From: Herbaspirillum sp. SJZ107
GTDB lineage: Bacteria; Pseudomonadota; Gammaproteobacteria; Burkholderiales; Burkholderiaceae_D
Direction: 5' to 3'
Assembly: GCF_006715485.1 (NCBI RefSeq)
Contig: NZ_VFNH01000002.1
Coordinates: forward strand, 434,001 to 498,000
DNA: 64,000 nucleotides
Within the stretch, counting starts at the first letter, position 1. Every line of letters starts with the position of its first letter. Position numbers and translations under genes: made by a program. Shown here piece after piece: positions 52,701-60,947 of the stretch. The notes below the pieces were generated by a model. That model was not told the DNA's origin. It was given only the letters and a program-made list of their open reading frames with translations, and did no database searches.

Positions 52701-55240
52701 CGGTCAGCGCCGTCGACGACCTGTTCGACAGCTATTTCGACGACCCGTTCGCGGCGCCGTCGCTGGAACAGGCGCAGCCGGAACCGGCGCCCGTATCCGA
52801 GCTGCCTCCCGAGGAGGAAACGGCCGAGGTGCCTTCGCAGGTGGAGCCGGAAGCGGAACCGGAGCCGGAACCAGAAGCAGAACCGGAACCGGAACCTGCA
52901 GCGGCAGCGGAACCCGCGCCTGTACCGGCAGCCGAATCCGAAGCGCAGCCGGTAGCGCCCGGGACGGCAGCGCTGGACAGCGAGCTGGCCACCGAGCCGG
53001 TATTCGCCGACGAACTCGATCCGGACCTGCTGCCGGTGTTCATGGAAGAAGCCACCGACCTGCTGCCGCAGATCGGCGACGGCCTGCGCCGCTGGCAGCA
53101 GAACCCGCTCGACACCGCCGCCGCGCACGGCCTGCTGCGCGCGCTGCATACGGTCAAGGGCAGCGCCCGCATGGCCGGCGCGATGCGCCTGGGCCAGCAC
53201 ACGCATGCGCTGGAAACCCAGATCGAGAACATGCTGCACGCCGGCACCACCAGCGCCGCCGCCTTCGACGAACTGCTGGCCAACTACGACCAGGCGCAGT
53301 TGCTGTTCGAGCAGCTGCAGCAGCCCGCTGCCGCGCCCGAGCCGGTGCCGGCAGCGGCGCCCGAGGTCACGGACGCCGGCGCCGCCGTGGAGCAGGCTGC
53401 GGACCAGGCTGCAAATCAGGCCGAGCCTGCACGCACGCCGCTGGTCCGTGTCCGCGCCGACATCCTCGACCGCCTGGTGAACCAGGCCGGCGAAGTGTCG
53501 ATCACGCGCTCCAAGCTGGAAACCCAGGTCGGTACGCTGAAGACCGCGCTGTCCGACTTCACCGACAACCTGGCGCGCCTGCGCCAGCAGCTGCGCGAAG
53601 TCGAGATGCAGGCCGAGTCGCAGATCGCGTCGCGCCTGTCGATCGCCGGCGAGCGCGAATTCGATCCGCTCGAATTCGACCGTTTCACGCGCCTGCAGGA
53701 ACTCACGCGCATGATGGCCGAGAGCGTGAACGACGTCTCGTCCTTCCACGACAGCATGGCGCGCACCGTCGATGCCGCCGTCGAGGACCTGGCCGCGCAG
53801 TCGCGCCTGACGCGCGAGCTGCAGCGCGACCTGATGCGGGCGCGCATGGTGCCCTTCGCCAGCCTGTCGGAACGCCTGTTCCGCCTGGCGCGCCAGACCG
53901 CCAAGGAAACGGATAAACGGGTCAACCTGGACATCCGCGGCGGCGCCGTCGAGATCGACCGCAGCGTGCTGGAGCGCATGGCCGCGCCCTTCGAGCACTT
54001 GCTGCGCAACGCCATCGTGCACGGCATCGAGGCGCGCGCCGAGCGGGTCGCGGCCGGCAAGGAAGAAACCGGCGAATTGCTGGTGCAGGCCAGCCAGCAG
54101 GGCAACGAAGTCGTGATCCGCGTGGCCGACGACGGCGCCGGCCTCGACCTGGCGCGCATCCGCGCCAAGGCCGCGGCCAACGGCCTGCTGGCGGCCGGCG
54201 AAGTCATCTCCGACCAGGACGCCGCCGAACTGGTGTTCGAACCCGGCTTCTCGACCGCCGATGCGCTGACCGAACTGGCCGGCCGCGGCGTCGGCATGGA
54301 CGTGGTGCGCTCGGAAGCGCGCGCGCTGGGCGGCCGGGTCGAGATCGAGACCACGGCCGGCCGCGGCGCCGCCTTCACCATCCACCTGCCGCTGACGCTG
54401 GCCGCGACCCAGGTGGTGCTGGTCGCCAGCGGGTCGCGCACCCATGCGCTGCCGGCGGTGCTGGTCGAGCAGCTGCAGCAGGTGCGCGAGAGCGAGCTCG
54501 CTGCAGCGCGCGAACTGGGGTCGCTCAAGGTGCACGGCGAGGACGTGCCGCTCCACTACCTGCCCGAACTGCTGCGCGAACCCGGCGGCGCCGGCGGCCA
54601 GCGTTCGTATCCGGTGCTGATCCTCAAGAACGGCAATGCGCGCCTGGCGCTGCAGGTCGACGAGGTGCTGGGCAACCGCGAAGTGGTGGTCAAGAACATC
54701 GGCCCGCAGCTGGCGCGCATGCCCGGCATCGCCGGCGCCACCGTGCTCGGTTCCGGCGAGATCGTGCTGATCCTCGATCCGGTGCTGCTGGCCGGGCAGG
54801 GCACGCGCCTGCCGCAGGCCGAAGCGCTGGCCGCGGCAAGCGCCTCGGACGGTCCTTATCTACCGACCGTGATGGTGGTGGACGACTCGCTGACCGTGCG
54901 CCGCGTGACCCAGCGCCTGCTGGAGCGCGAGGGCTACCGCGTGCTGCTGGCCAAGGACGGCGTCGATGCGCTCGAACAGATGCAGGAGACGCGTCCCGAC
55001 CTGATGCTGGTCGACATCGAAATGCCGCGCATGGACGGCTTCGACCTGACCCGCCACGTGCGCGGCAACGAGGCCACCCATGCGATCCCGATCATCATGA
55101 TCACCTCGCGCAGCGCGGACAAGCACCGCAACTACGCGATCGATTTGGGTGTGGATGCGTATTTCGGCAAGCCGTTCCAGGAAGATGTGCTGCTGGCGGC
55201 GATGGCGGGGTTGCTGGGGCGGGCGGCGCCGGCGGTATAA
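49784..55240 (+). CDS. pilL: Hybrid chemotaxis histidine kinase PilL/ChpA
   Basis: 1818 residues. In order: an N-terminal helical region, HPt-type modules with His668 (AFHTLKGSSRMVG), a degenerate unit with His833 (AAHTLGGISSTVG, LGG instead of LKG), and His1122 (ALHTVKGSARMAG). Next come the CheA dimerisation and ATPase domain (LLRNAIVHGIE near 1406, GRGVGMDVVRSEA), a CheW-like domain to about 1680 and a C-terminal receiver with Asp1744 (LVDIEMPRMDG). It phosphorylates PilG and PilH in the Pil-Chp pathway. Shorter than Pseudomonas ChpA (about 2470 residues), mainly by having fewer phosphotransfer modules. Two repetitive Pro/Glu linkers: VQEPVQEPVQEPVQ near residue 590 and a (E/P)-rich stretch at about 1005-1065. 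No pilK or chpB follows. Confidence 0.94.
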   Translation: MTEPMPVHAPHFDTGPLSWVLGEIRDALERSSKALQDAAGRSPEAQPTLLLHAKSHLHQAHGALQMVDVHGVEHLTGIAEQALDRFKDGSLALDAERAAVVGEAYRALVEYLEELLQGARQQPVRLFPYYRALQELLGAERVHPGAMLALDLAPALLPGGTAGPAPDYAASRAQFEKALLFFLRSTDPETQRSQAGAMRDALAPVTRVQADPHAHAFWLALQTAADLVAQGQVAGDLYVKQLFGQANLQLRRMTQGHSSLPDALLRDALFFVAQAPQPTPDARLLRDAWRLEGQVPQDYLERRYARIDPAALKDAKEALAETKQGLDRIVSAEGGADLQEDGFDAALSKLAGASEKLGAPALAQLLRELGQAASESVAGAPSEQLQMEMAQAMLFVEHGLDQVRQLPEDFGQHAEAVGQRLLALANGQTPPDLPQWQGGMARDHDGETVAVLAGEMRTGLRQVEKLVDEYYENPARTAALEQADPLLHQLQGALAILDQDGAMRALAHVRDAVRALAAGAPRAEARAAALDNLAQNIGALGFFTDALAQNVDAARKRFRFDEAAGLFRELAFDEQAQEAVQERVPEPVQEPVQEPVQEPVQDALAEPAVAPAAVPAEVSAEDAIEAELLEIFIAEAGDVLALVGETLPAAHAQPGDQETLTRLRRAFHTLKGSSRMVGLEAFATGAAAVEKTMNLWLAEARAATPDLLALLEHARSELTDWVAELAAGGRSARSGETLAAAAVRVQEGGAFAEVPAAAQAEAGVETEAEVIEPASVPEEDTVKRVGELEIPLPLYNIYLNETAGIVETLDADFAAWRAEPLRAVSGQALAAAHTLGGISSTVGFTALQNIALALEAVLQMATPPLSDEQHALLGESVERIRVMLQVFALGELAPPQPELLARLDALCDELGRRKADAVFGDADAELAGRLDALFAATYESILADPPLPGGPLPLAETSVSAPRQPEAQPADPAVSAVDDLFDSYFDDPFAAPSLEQAQPEPAPVSELPPEEETAEVPSQVEPEAEPEPEPEAEPEPEPAAAAEPAPVPAAESEAQPVAPGTAALDSELATEPVFADELDPDLLPVFMEEATDLLPQIGDGLRRWQQNPLDTAAAHGLLRALHTVKGSARMAGAMRLGQHTHALETQIENMLHAGTTSAAAFDELLANYDQAQLLFEQLQQPAAAPEPVPAAAPEVTDAGAAVEQAADQAANQAEPARTPLVRVRADILDRLVNQAGEVSITRSKLETQVGTLKTALSDFTDNLARLRQQLREVEMQAESQIASRLSIAGEREFDPLEFDRFTRLQELTRMMAESVNDVSSFHDSMARTVDAAVEDLAAQSRLTRELQRDLMRARMVPFASLSERLFRLARQTAKETDKRVNLDIRGGAVEIDRSVLERMAAPFEHLLRNAIVHGIEARAERVAAGKEETGELLVQASQQGNEVVIRVADDGAGLDLARIRAKAAANGLLAAGEVISDQDAAELVFEPGFSTADALTELAGRGVGMDVVRSEARALGGRVEIETTAGRGAAFTIHLPLTLAATQVVLVASGSRTHALPAVLVEQLQQVRESELAAARELGSLKVHGEDVPLHYLPELLREPGGAGGQRSYPVLILKNGNARLALQVDEVLGNREVVVKNIGPQLARMPGIAGATVLGSGEIVLILDPVLLAGQGTRLPQAEALAAASASDGPYLPTVMVVDDSLTVRRVTQRLLEREGYRVLLAKDGVDALEQMQETRPDLMLVDIEMPRMDGFDLTRHVRGNEATHAIPIIMITSRSADKHRNYAIDLGVDAYFGKPFQEDVLLAAMAGLLGRAAPAV

Positions 55241-55263
55241 AGCGGCGGCCCGTAGCAGTTGAA

Positions 55264-55348
55264 CGTCGCCCCTGCGAAGGCAGGGGTCCAAGTTTTGCGC
55301 GTTATCCATATGCAGGCAACTTGGACCCCTGCCTGCGCAGGGGCGACG
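55264..55348. repeat. Dispersed palindromic repeat, copy 3 (full unit)
   Basis: The left arm CGTCGCCCCTGCGAAGGCAG and the right arm reading CTGCGCAGGGGCGACG at its end are near-perfect complements, joined through GGGGTCCAAGTT / AACTTGGACCCC, about 31 bp per arm, with a 23-base loop. It ends two bases before the phrB stop codon and lies between two convergent genes, where it could also act as a terminator-like barrier or mRNA 3'-end stabiliser. Confidence 0.85.
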
Positions 55349-55349
55349 G

Positions 55350-56798
55350 TTACTCTTGCTTCAACAATTTGAAGCGCGCCAGTGTCTTCGCCCGCGCCTG
55401 CTCATGGTCCACGACCGGCAGCGGATAATCCCGTCCCAGCACCACCCCCGCCTTTTCCAGCAGCGCCGCCCTGGCCAGCCACGGCGCGTGAATTGCCGCC
55501 CCCTCCAGCCCGCCCAGCTGCGGCAGGTACTGCCTGATGAACGCCCCGTCCGCATCGAAGCGACGCGACTGCGTCACCGGGTTGAAGATGCGGAACCACG
55601 GCTGCGCATCGCAGCCGGTCGAGGCCGCCCACTGCCAGCCGCCGTTGTTCGAGGACAGTTCGTAGTCGTTCAGCTGGCGCGCGAAATAACGCTCGCCGCG
55701 GCGCCAGTCGATGCCGAGGTCCTTCGTCAGGAAGCTGGCCGTCACCATGCGCAGGCGGTTGTGCATGAAGCCGGTGCGGTTGAGCTGCAGCATGGCGGCG
55801 TCCACCAGTGGATAGCCGGTGCGGCCTTCGCACCAGGCCGCGAACAGGGCGTCGGCCTGCGGGCCCTCATCCCAGCGCACGGCATCGAAGGCCAGCTTGA
55901 ACGACTGCGTCGTTACGCGCGGATTGCGCGCCAGGATCATCATGTAGAACTCGCGCCAGATGAGTTCCGACAGCCACACCGGCGCCCCGGGGCCGCCGCT
56001 GCCGTCCTCGATGCGCGCGCGCAGCATGCGTACCAGGGCGCGGATCGACAGCGTGCCGAAACGCAGGTGCACCGACAGGCGCGAGGTGGCGTCGCGTGCC
56101 GGGAAGTCGCGCTCGGTGTCGTAGCGCGCCAGGCGATTGGAAAACGCGGCCAGCGTGCGTTCGGCGCCGCCCATGCCGGGTGCATCGATCGGCGTGGCGC
56201 CGGGCCGGAAGCCGAGGTCTTCCAGCGAAGGCAGCGCATGCCCCAGAGGGCGCGGCGCCAGCGCGGCCAGGTGCGGCAGGGTCGCGAACGGCGCCAGCGC
56301 CTCGGGCTGGGCGGCCAGGCGCTTGAGCCAGGCATTTTTATAGGGTGTGAACACGGCGTAGGGGCCGCCCGCCAGCGTCAGCACCTCGTCCTTTTCGAAG
56401 ATCACCTGGTCCTTGAAGGTCTGCAGGCTGCGGCCGGCCTGGCGCAGCGCGTCGGCCACGGCGCGGTCGCGCGCGATCGCCTGCGGTTCGTAATCGTGGT
56501 TGGCATAGACCGATTCCACATCGAGCTCGGCAGCAAGCGCGGCGATCTCCTGCGCGGCGCGCCCGCGCCGCACGATGAGGTAACCTCCGGATGTGCGCAG
56601 GCGGTCGTCGAGTTCACGCACGCTGTCGTAGATAAATTGCACGCGCCGGTCGTCGGCCGGCAAGCCGTCCAGGAGGTCGGTATCGAAGACGAACACGCCC
56701 ACCACCCGGCGCCTGGAGAGCAGGGCGTGATGCAGTGCGGCATGGTCGTCCAGGCGCAGGTCGCGCCGGAACCACACCAATGAATTTCTCATAGTCAT
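55350..56798 (-). CDS. phrB: Deoxyribodipyrimidine photolyase
   Basis: 482 residues. FAD-dependent, light-driven repair of cyclobutane pyrimidine dimers. N-terminal antenna domain (LVWFRRDLRLDDHAALHHAL), FAD domain with GRTGYPLVDAAMLQLNRTGF, MHNRLRMVTASFL, and the electron-transfer/FAD-binding stretch NDYELSSNNGGWQWAASTGC. Residues match class I CPD photolyases. ATG at 56798; a second ATG at 56792 is possible. Confidence 0.94.
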   Translation of the reverse strand: MTMRNSLVWFRRDLRLDDHAALHHALLSRRRVVGVFVFDTDLLDGLPADDRRVQFIYDSVRELDDRLRTSGGYLIVRRGRAAQEIAALAAELDVESVYANHDYEPQAIARDRAVADALRQAGRSLQTFKDQVIFEKDEVLTLAGGPYAVFTPYKNAWLKRLAAQPEALAPFATLPHLAALAPRPLGHALPSLEDLGFRPGATPIDAPGMGGAERTLAAFSNRLARYDTERDFPARDATSRLSVHLRFGTLSIRALVRMLRARIEDGSGGPGAPVWLSELIWREFYMMILARNPRVTTQSFKLAFDAVRWDEGPQADALFAAWCEGRTGYPLVDAAMLQLNRTGFMHNRLRMVTASFLTKDLGIDWRRGERYFARQLNDYELSSNNGGWQWAASTGCDAQPWFRIFNPVTQSRRFDADGAFIRQYLPQLGGLEGAAIHAPWLARAALLEKAGVVLGRDYPLPVVDHEQARAKTLARFKLLKQE

Positions 56799-57033
56799 CT
56801 TCTGTGTTCGGATTTATGTGCAGGGCATTTTACTGTCTACCATTACTCAATAGTAATGACTGGAAATGCAGCTTCCAAAGGCTGCGTCTGGAAATCAGTG
56901 TAAACTAGCGAAAAGCCCAAGCTCGAAGTGTGCATACTGCGGTAAAAGGAGGTTCTGGAATCACCGCCCATGACAATGCATGCATCGCGGGTTTTCAGCA
57001 ATTCCGAATACAGAGAGTGAGCCAACAGAGAGT

Positions 57034-57693
57034 ATGAGCATGAAAAAAAGTAAGGTCGGCAACCCTCTTATCATGCCTGGCTTGTCCCAGGAAAGCACAG
57101 GTACGCTTCAGCCGGAGGTCAAGCAGCCCGAGTTGAACCTGGCTAATCATTTCCTGATCGCCATGCCGTCGATGAGCGATCCGATCTTCGGCGGCACCGT
57201 CGTCTATATTTGCGAACACAACGACAAGGGCGTGCTCGGCGTCGTCATCAACAAGCCCACCGACATGACGATGGAGGTCCTGTTCGACCGCATCGACCTG
57301 AAGGTCGCCGACGGGCTGCGCGAGAGCGTGGTCGACGAGCCGATCATGTTCGGCGGCCCGGTGCAGGACGACCGCGGCTTCGTGCTGCATTCGCCGTCCG
57401 GCCGCTACTCGTCGTCGCTGAACGTCACGCCCGACGTTGCCTTCACCACCTCGATCGACGTGCTCGAAGCCGTCGCCAACGGCAGCGGTCCGCAGCGCAT
57501 GCTGGTCTCGATCGGCTACGCCGGCTGGAGTCCGGGGCAGCTGGAAGAGGAGATCGCGCGCAACGGCTGGCTGACCGTGGGCGCCGACGCCCATGTGCTG
57601 TTCGACCTGCCGATCGAGGAACGCTACAACGCCGCCATCAAGCTGCTGGGCATCGATCCGCTGATGCTCGCGTCGGAGGCGGGCCATGCTTGA
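57034..57693 (+). CDS. YqgE/AlgH family protein
   Basis: 219 residues. DUF179 fold: LANHFLIAMPSMSDPIFGGT, then VVYICEHNDKGVLGVVINKP, FGGPVQDDRGFVLH and GYAGWSPGQLEEEIARNGWL. Function not established, AlgH was linked to alginate regulation in Pseudomonas. I chose ATG 57034 (MSMKKSKVG) because AGAGAGT precedes it; an ATG at 56980 is possible but has no ribosome site at the right distance. First gene of the yqgE-ruvX-pyr operon. Confidence 0.88.
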   Translation: MSMKKSKVGNPLIMPGLSQESTGTLQPEVKQPELNLANHFLIAMPSMSDPIFGGTVVYICEHNDKGVLGVVINKPTDMTMEVLFDRIDLKVADGLRESVVDEPIMFGGPVQDDRGFVLHSPSGRYSSSLNVTPDVAFTTSIDVLEAVANGSGPQRMLVSIGYAGWSPGQLEEEIARNGWLTVGADAHVLFDLPIEERYNAAIKLLGIDPLMLASEAGHA

Positions 57694-57711
57694 GGGAGTC
57701 GTGTCCCGGTA

Positions 57712-58110
57712 ATGGTTGATATCGTTTTAGGCTTCGACTTCGGCATCAAGCGCATCGGTATTGCCATGGGCAATACCCTCACCGGACAGGCGCAGCCCCT
57801 GTCCGTGATCAAGGCCATCGACAATGCGACCCGCTTCAAGGTCATCGGTGAGCTCATCGAACAATGGCGCCCGGCGCGCCTGGTGGTCGGCGAGCCGCGC
57901 CATCCGGATGGCGCCGAGCACGACATGACCCTGCGTGCGCGCCGCTTCGCCAACCAACTGCACGGCCGTTTCAACCTGCCTGTCGAGCTGGTCGACGAAC
58001 GCTATTCGTCGGCCGTGATCCAGGCCAAACGTGGCGAGATCATCGACGCCAAGGCCGCCGCCATCATTTTGCAACAGTACTTTGACGACCATGTCCAATC
58101 CAACTTCTAA
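57712..58110 (+). CDS. ruvX: Putative pre-16S rRNA nuclease RuvX/YqgF
   Basis: 132 residues. RNase H-like fold: VLGFDFGIKRIGIAMGN with the first catalytic Asp, LVVGEPRHPDG, VELVDERYSSAVI and IDAKAAAIILQQYFDD. Helps mature the 5' end of 16S rRNA. 18 bases after yqgE; overlaps pyrR by 20 bases. Confidence 0.94.
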   Translation: MVDIVLGFDFGIKRIGIAMGNTLTGQAQPLSVIKAIDNATRFKVIGELIEQWRPARLVVGEPRHPDGAEHDMTLRARRFANQLHGRFNLPVELVDERYSSAVIQAKRGEIIDAKAAAIILQQYFDDHVQSNF

Positions 58111-58618
58111 CGCTGACGCGTTCGACGCCGAGGCGCTGTACCGCGCCCTGCTCGACGCGGTCCGCGCCGGCCTGGCCGGCGTGTCCGACGCCGCCATCGT
58201 CGGCATCCACTCCGGCGGTGCCTGGCTGGCCGAGCGCCTGGCTGCCGACCTCGGCCTGGAAAAGCGCCTCGGCTTCATCGACGTCTCGTTCTACCGCGAC
58301 GACTATGCCAGGAAAGGCCTGCACCCGGACGTGAAGCCGACCCGCATCGACTTCAACGTCGACGGCGCCACCATCCTGCTGGTCGACGACGTCCTGTACA
58401 CCGGCCGCACCGTGCGCGCGGCGATCAACGTGCTGTTCGACTACGGCCGCCCGCAGCGCATCATGCTCGGTGCATTGGCCGACCGCGGCGGCCGCGAACT
58501 CCCGGTCGCCGCCGATTTCGTCGGCGCCCACGCGCAGCTGGCCGCCGGCCAGTCGCTGTCGCTGACACGCGACACCCAGGGTCAACTCTCGCTCACGATC
58601 GAAGACGACAATGCATAA
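58091..58618 (+). CDS. pyrR: PyrR, pyr regulator / uracil phosphoribosyltransferase
   Basis: 175 residues. The PRPP-binding loop [17 protein letters not shown] is diagnostic; also [18 protein letters not shown]. In Gram-positives PyrR binds mRNA to control the pyr operon; in Gram-negatives this role is uncertain and it may only salvage uracil. ATG 58091 lies inside the ruvX end and its stop overlaps pyrB by eight bases, so the three are coupled. No pyr-type attenuator was seen upstream. Confidence 0.93.
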   Translation: MSNPTSNADAFDAEALYRALLDAVRAGLAGVSDAAIVGIHSGGAWLAERLAADLGLEKRLGFIDVSFYRDDYARKGLHPDVKPTRIDFNVDGATILLVDDVLYTGRTVRAAINVLFDYGRPQRIMLGALADRGGRELPVAADFVGAHAQLAAGQSLSLTRDTQGQLSLTIEDDNA

Positions 58619-59576
58619 CCCGCAACTGAACAAGAACGGCGAGCTGCAGCACCTGCTCACCATCGAAGGCCTGCCCAAGGCCATCATCAACCACATCCTC
58701 GACACCGCATCGAGCTTCGTGAGCATTTCCGACCGCGAGGTCAAGAAGGTGCCGCTGATGCGCGGGAAGAGCGTGTTCAACCTGTTCTTCGAGAACTCGA
58801 CCCGCACCCGCACCACCTTCGAGATCGCCTCCAAGCGCCTGTCGGCCGACGTCATCAACCTGAACATCCAGGCCTCGTCGACCTCGAAGGGCGAGTCGCT
58901 GCTGGACACCATCGACAACCTGGCGGCCATGCACGCCGACATGTTCGTGGTGCGCCACGCGCAGTCGGGCGCACCCTACCTGATCGCCAAGCACCTGAAC
59001 GACACGAAGCAGAACCACGTGCACGTGGTGAACGCCGGCGACGGGCGCCATGCGCACCCGACCCAGGGCCTGCTCGACATGTACACCATCCGCCACTATA
59101 AAAAGGACTTCACCAACCTGCGCGTGGCCATCGTCGGCGACATCCTGCACAGCCGCGTGGCGCGCTCGGACATCCACGCGCTGACCACGCTGGGCGTGCC
59201 GGAAGTGCGCGCGATCGGCCCGCACACGCTGCTGCCGGGCGGCCTGGAACAGATGGGCGTGCGCGTGTTCACCGACATCGACGAAGGCCTGAAGGACGTC
59301 GACGTGATCATCATGCTGCGCCTGCAGAACGAGCGCATGACGGGCGCACTGCTGCCGTCGGCGCAGGAATACTTCAAGAGCTACGGCCTGACGCCGGAGC
59401 GCCTGGCGCTGGCCAGGCCGGATGCGATCGTGATGCACCCGGGGCCGATGAACCGCGGCGTCGAGATCGACTCGCAGGTGGCGGACGGATCGCAGGCGGT
59501 GATCCTGCCGCAGGTGACCTTCGGTATCGCCACAAGGATGGCGGTGATGAGCATTCTGGCAGGCGGGCACGCATAA
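58611..59576 (+). CDS. pyrB: Aspartate carbamoyltransferase catalytic subunit
   Basis: 321 residues. Transfers the carbamoyl group to aspartate, second step of pyrimidine synthesis. Carbamoyl-phosphate site [54 protein letters not shown] and [13 protein letters not shown] are intact. No regulatory pyrI is near; instead the pyrC' protein downstream probably associates with it, as in Pseudomonas. Confidence 0.97.
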   Translation: MHNPQLNKNGELQHLLTIEGLPKAIINHILDTASSFVSISDREVKKVPLMRGKSVFNLFFENSTRTRTTFEIASKRLSADVINLNIQASSTSKGESLLDTIDNLAAMHADMFVVRHAQSGAPYLIAKHLNDTKQNHVHVVNAGDGRHAHPTQGLLDMYTIRHYKKDFTNLRVAIVGDILHSRVARSDIHALTTLGVPEVRAIGPHTLLPGGLEQMGVRVFTDIDEGLKDVDVIIMLRLQNERMTGALLPSAQEYFKSYGLTPERLALARPDAIVMHPGPMNRGVEIDSQVADGSQAVILPQVTFGIATRMAVMSILAGGHA

Positions 59577-59578
59577 GC

Positions 59579-60883
59579 ATGGGCATGAGCATGAATCTAC
59601 ACATCAAGAACGGCCGCGTGATCGACCCGGCCAACGGCATCGACGCGGTGCAGGACCTGTACATCGGCGACGGTAAAGTGGTGGCTGTCGGCAGCGCGCC
59701 GGACGGCTTCACGGCCGCGCGCACCATCGACGCCGCCGGCCTGGTGGTCGCGCCCGGCCTGGTCGACCTGTCGGCGCGCCTGCGCGAACCGGGCTACGAA
59801 TACAAGGCCACGCTGGAATCGGAAATGCGCGCCGCGATGCAGGGCGGCGTGACCACGCTGGTGTGCCCGCCCGACACCGACCCGGTGCTGGACGAGCCGG
59901 GCCTGGTCGAGATGCTGAAGCACCGCGCGCGCAACCTGAACCAGGCCAACGTGCACCCGCTGGGCGCCCTGACCATGGGCCTGAAGGGCACCGCGCTGAC
60001 CGAAATGGCCGAGCTGACCGAGGCCGGCTGCATCGGCTTCGCCCAGGCCGAGCATCCGATCGAGGACACCACCGTGCTGCTGCGCGCCATGCAGTACGCA
60101 AAAACCTTCGGCTACACGGTCTGGCTGCGCCCGCAGGACCCGCACATCGGCCGCGGCGGCGTGGCCCACAGCGGTCCGCTGGCCTCGCGCCTGGGCCTGT
60201 CCGGCGTGCCGGTGATGTCCGAGACCATCGCCCTGCACACGATCTTCGAACTGATGCGCGCCAGCGGCGCGCGCGTGCACTTGTGCCGCATCTCGTCCGC
60301 CGCCGCGCTGGAGCTGATCCGCGCCGCCAAGAAGGAAGGCCTGCCGGTCACCTGCGACGTCGGCGTGCACCACCTGCACATGACCGACGCCGACATCGGT
60401 TTCTTCGACGCCAACGCGCGCCTGACGCCGCCGCTGCGCAGCCAGCGCGACCGCGAAGCGATCCGCGCCGCGGTGCTGGACGGTACCGTGGATGCCGTGT
60501 GCTCGGACCACACCCCGGTCGACGACGACGAAAAGCTGCTGCCGTTCGCCGAAGCCTCGCCCGGTGCCACCGGTCTCGAACTGCTGCTGGCGCTGATGCT
60601 GAAGTGGGCGCACGAGCAGGGCGGCGACGATGCTGCACTGGCGCGCGCGATCTCGCGCATCACGATCGACGCGGCGCGTACCGCAGGCCTGGGTGCCGGC
60701 ACCCTGTCGGTCGGTGCGCCGGCCGACGTGGTGCTGTTCGATCCGGACACGCGCTGGACCGTGGCCGCATCGAGCCTGGCCAGCCAGGGCAAGCACACGC
60801 CTTTCCTCGGCTACGAACTGGCGGGGCAGGTACGGGCGACCGTGGTGGCCGGCCAGGTGGCGTACGAACGCCGGCCTGCCTGA
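59579..60883 (+). CDS. pyrC': Dihydroorotase-like protein without metal site (pseudo-dihydroorotase, PyrC'/PyrX type)
   Basis: 434 residues of the class I dihydroorotase/amidohydrolase family. Active enzymes carry D-x-H-x-H-L-R near the N-terminus. Here the segment is DLSARLREPG, with Ser65 and Arg67 in place of the two His, so the zinc site cannot form normally. Other family parts remain: GGVTTLVCPPDTDPVLDEPG, VGVHHLHMTDADIGFFDANA, RLTPPLRSQRDREAI and VCSDHTPVDDDEK. In Pseudomonas such an inactive protein is needed to hold the aspartate transcarbamoylase together; the same role is inferred here from linkage to pyrB (2 bases apart). An active dihydroorotase should be encoded elsewhere. The ATG at 59579 or 59585 or 59591 may be used. 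Confidence 0.9.
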   Translation: MGMSMNLHIKNGRVIDPANGIDAVQDLYIGDGKVVAVGSAPDGFTAARTIDAAGLVVAPGLVDLSARLREPGYEYKATLESEMRAAMQGGVTTLVCPPDTDPVLDEPGLVEMLKHRARNLNQANVHPLGALTMGLKGTALTEMAELTEAGCIGFAQAEHPIEDTTVLLRAMQYAKTFGYTVWLRPQDPHIGRGGVAHSGPLASRLGLSGVPVMSETIALHTIFELMRASGARVHLCRISSAAALELIRAAKKEGLPVTCDVGVHHLHMTDADIGFFDANARLTPPLRSQRDREAIRAAVLDGTVDAVCSDHTPVDDDEKLLPFAEASPGATGLELLLALMLKWAHEQGGDDAALARAISRITIDAARTAGLGAGTLSVGAPADVVLFDPDTRWTVAASSLASQGKHTPFLGYELAGQVRATVVAGQVAYERRPA

Positions 60884-60902
60884 AACATTCGGCGGTAAAA
60901 TC

Positions 60903-60931
60903 GGACACGCCGCGGCCTGCGCGGCGTGTCC
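60903..60931 (+). other. Strong hairpin just before the acyltransferase start
   Basis: GGACACGCCGC pairs with GCGGCGTGTCC around GGCCTGC. No T-run follows, so it is not a simple terminator. It ends 17 bases before the TTG start of the acyltransferase and may lower its translation or protect the upstream pyr message. Confidence 0.6.
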
Positions 60932-60947
60932 CGCATCGTTCACTACC

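Noticed and set aside
50387-54556. 1389-codon open frame on the minus strand opposite pilL
   Set aside because: Arg/His/Gln-rich antisense shadow of the PilL frame; no motif, no start signal.
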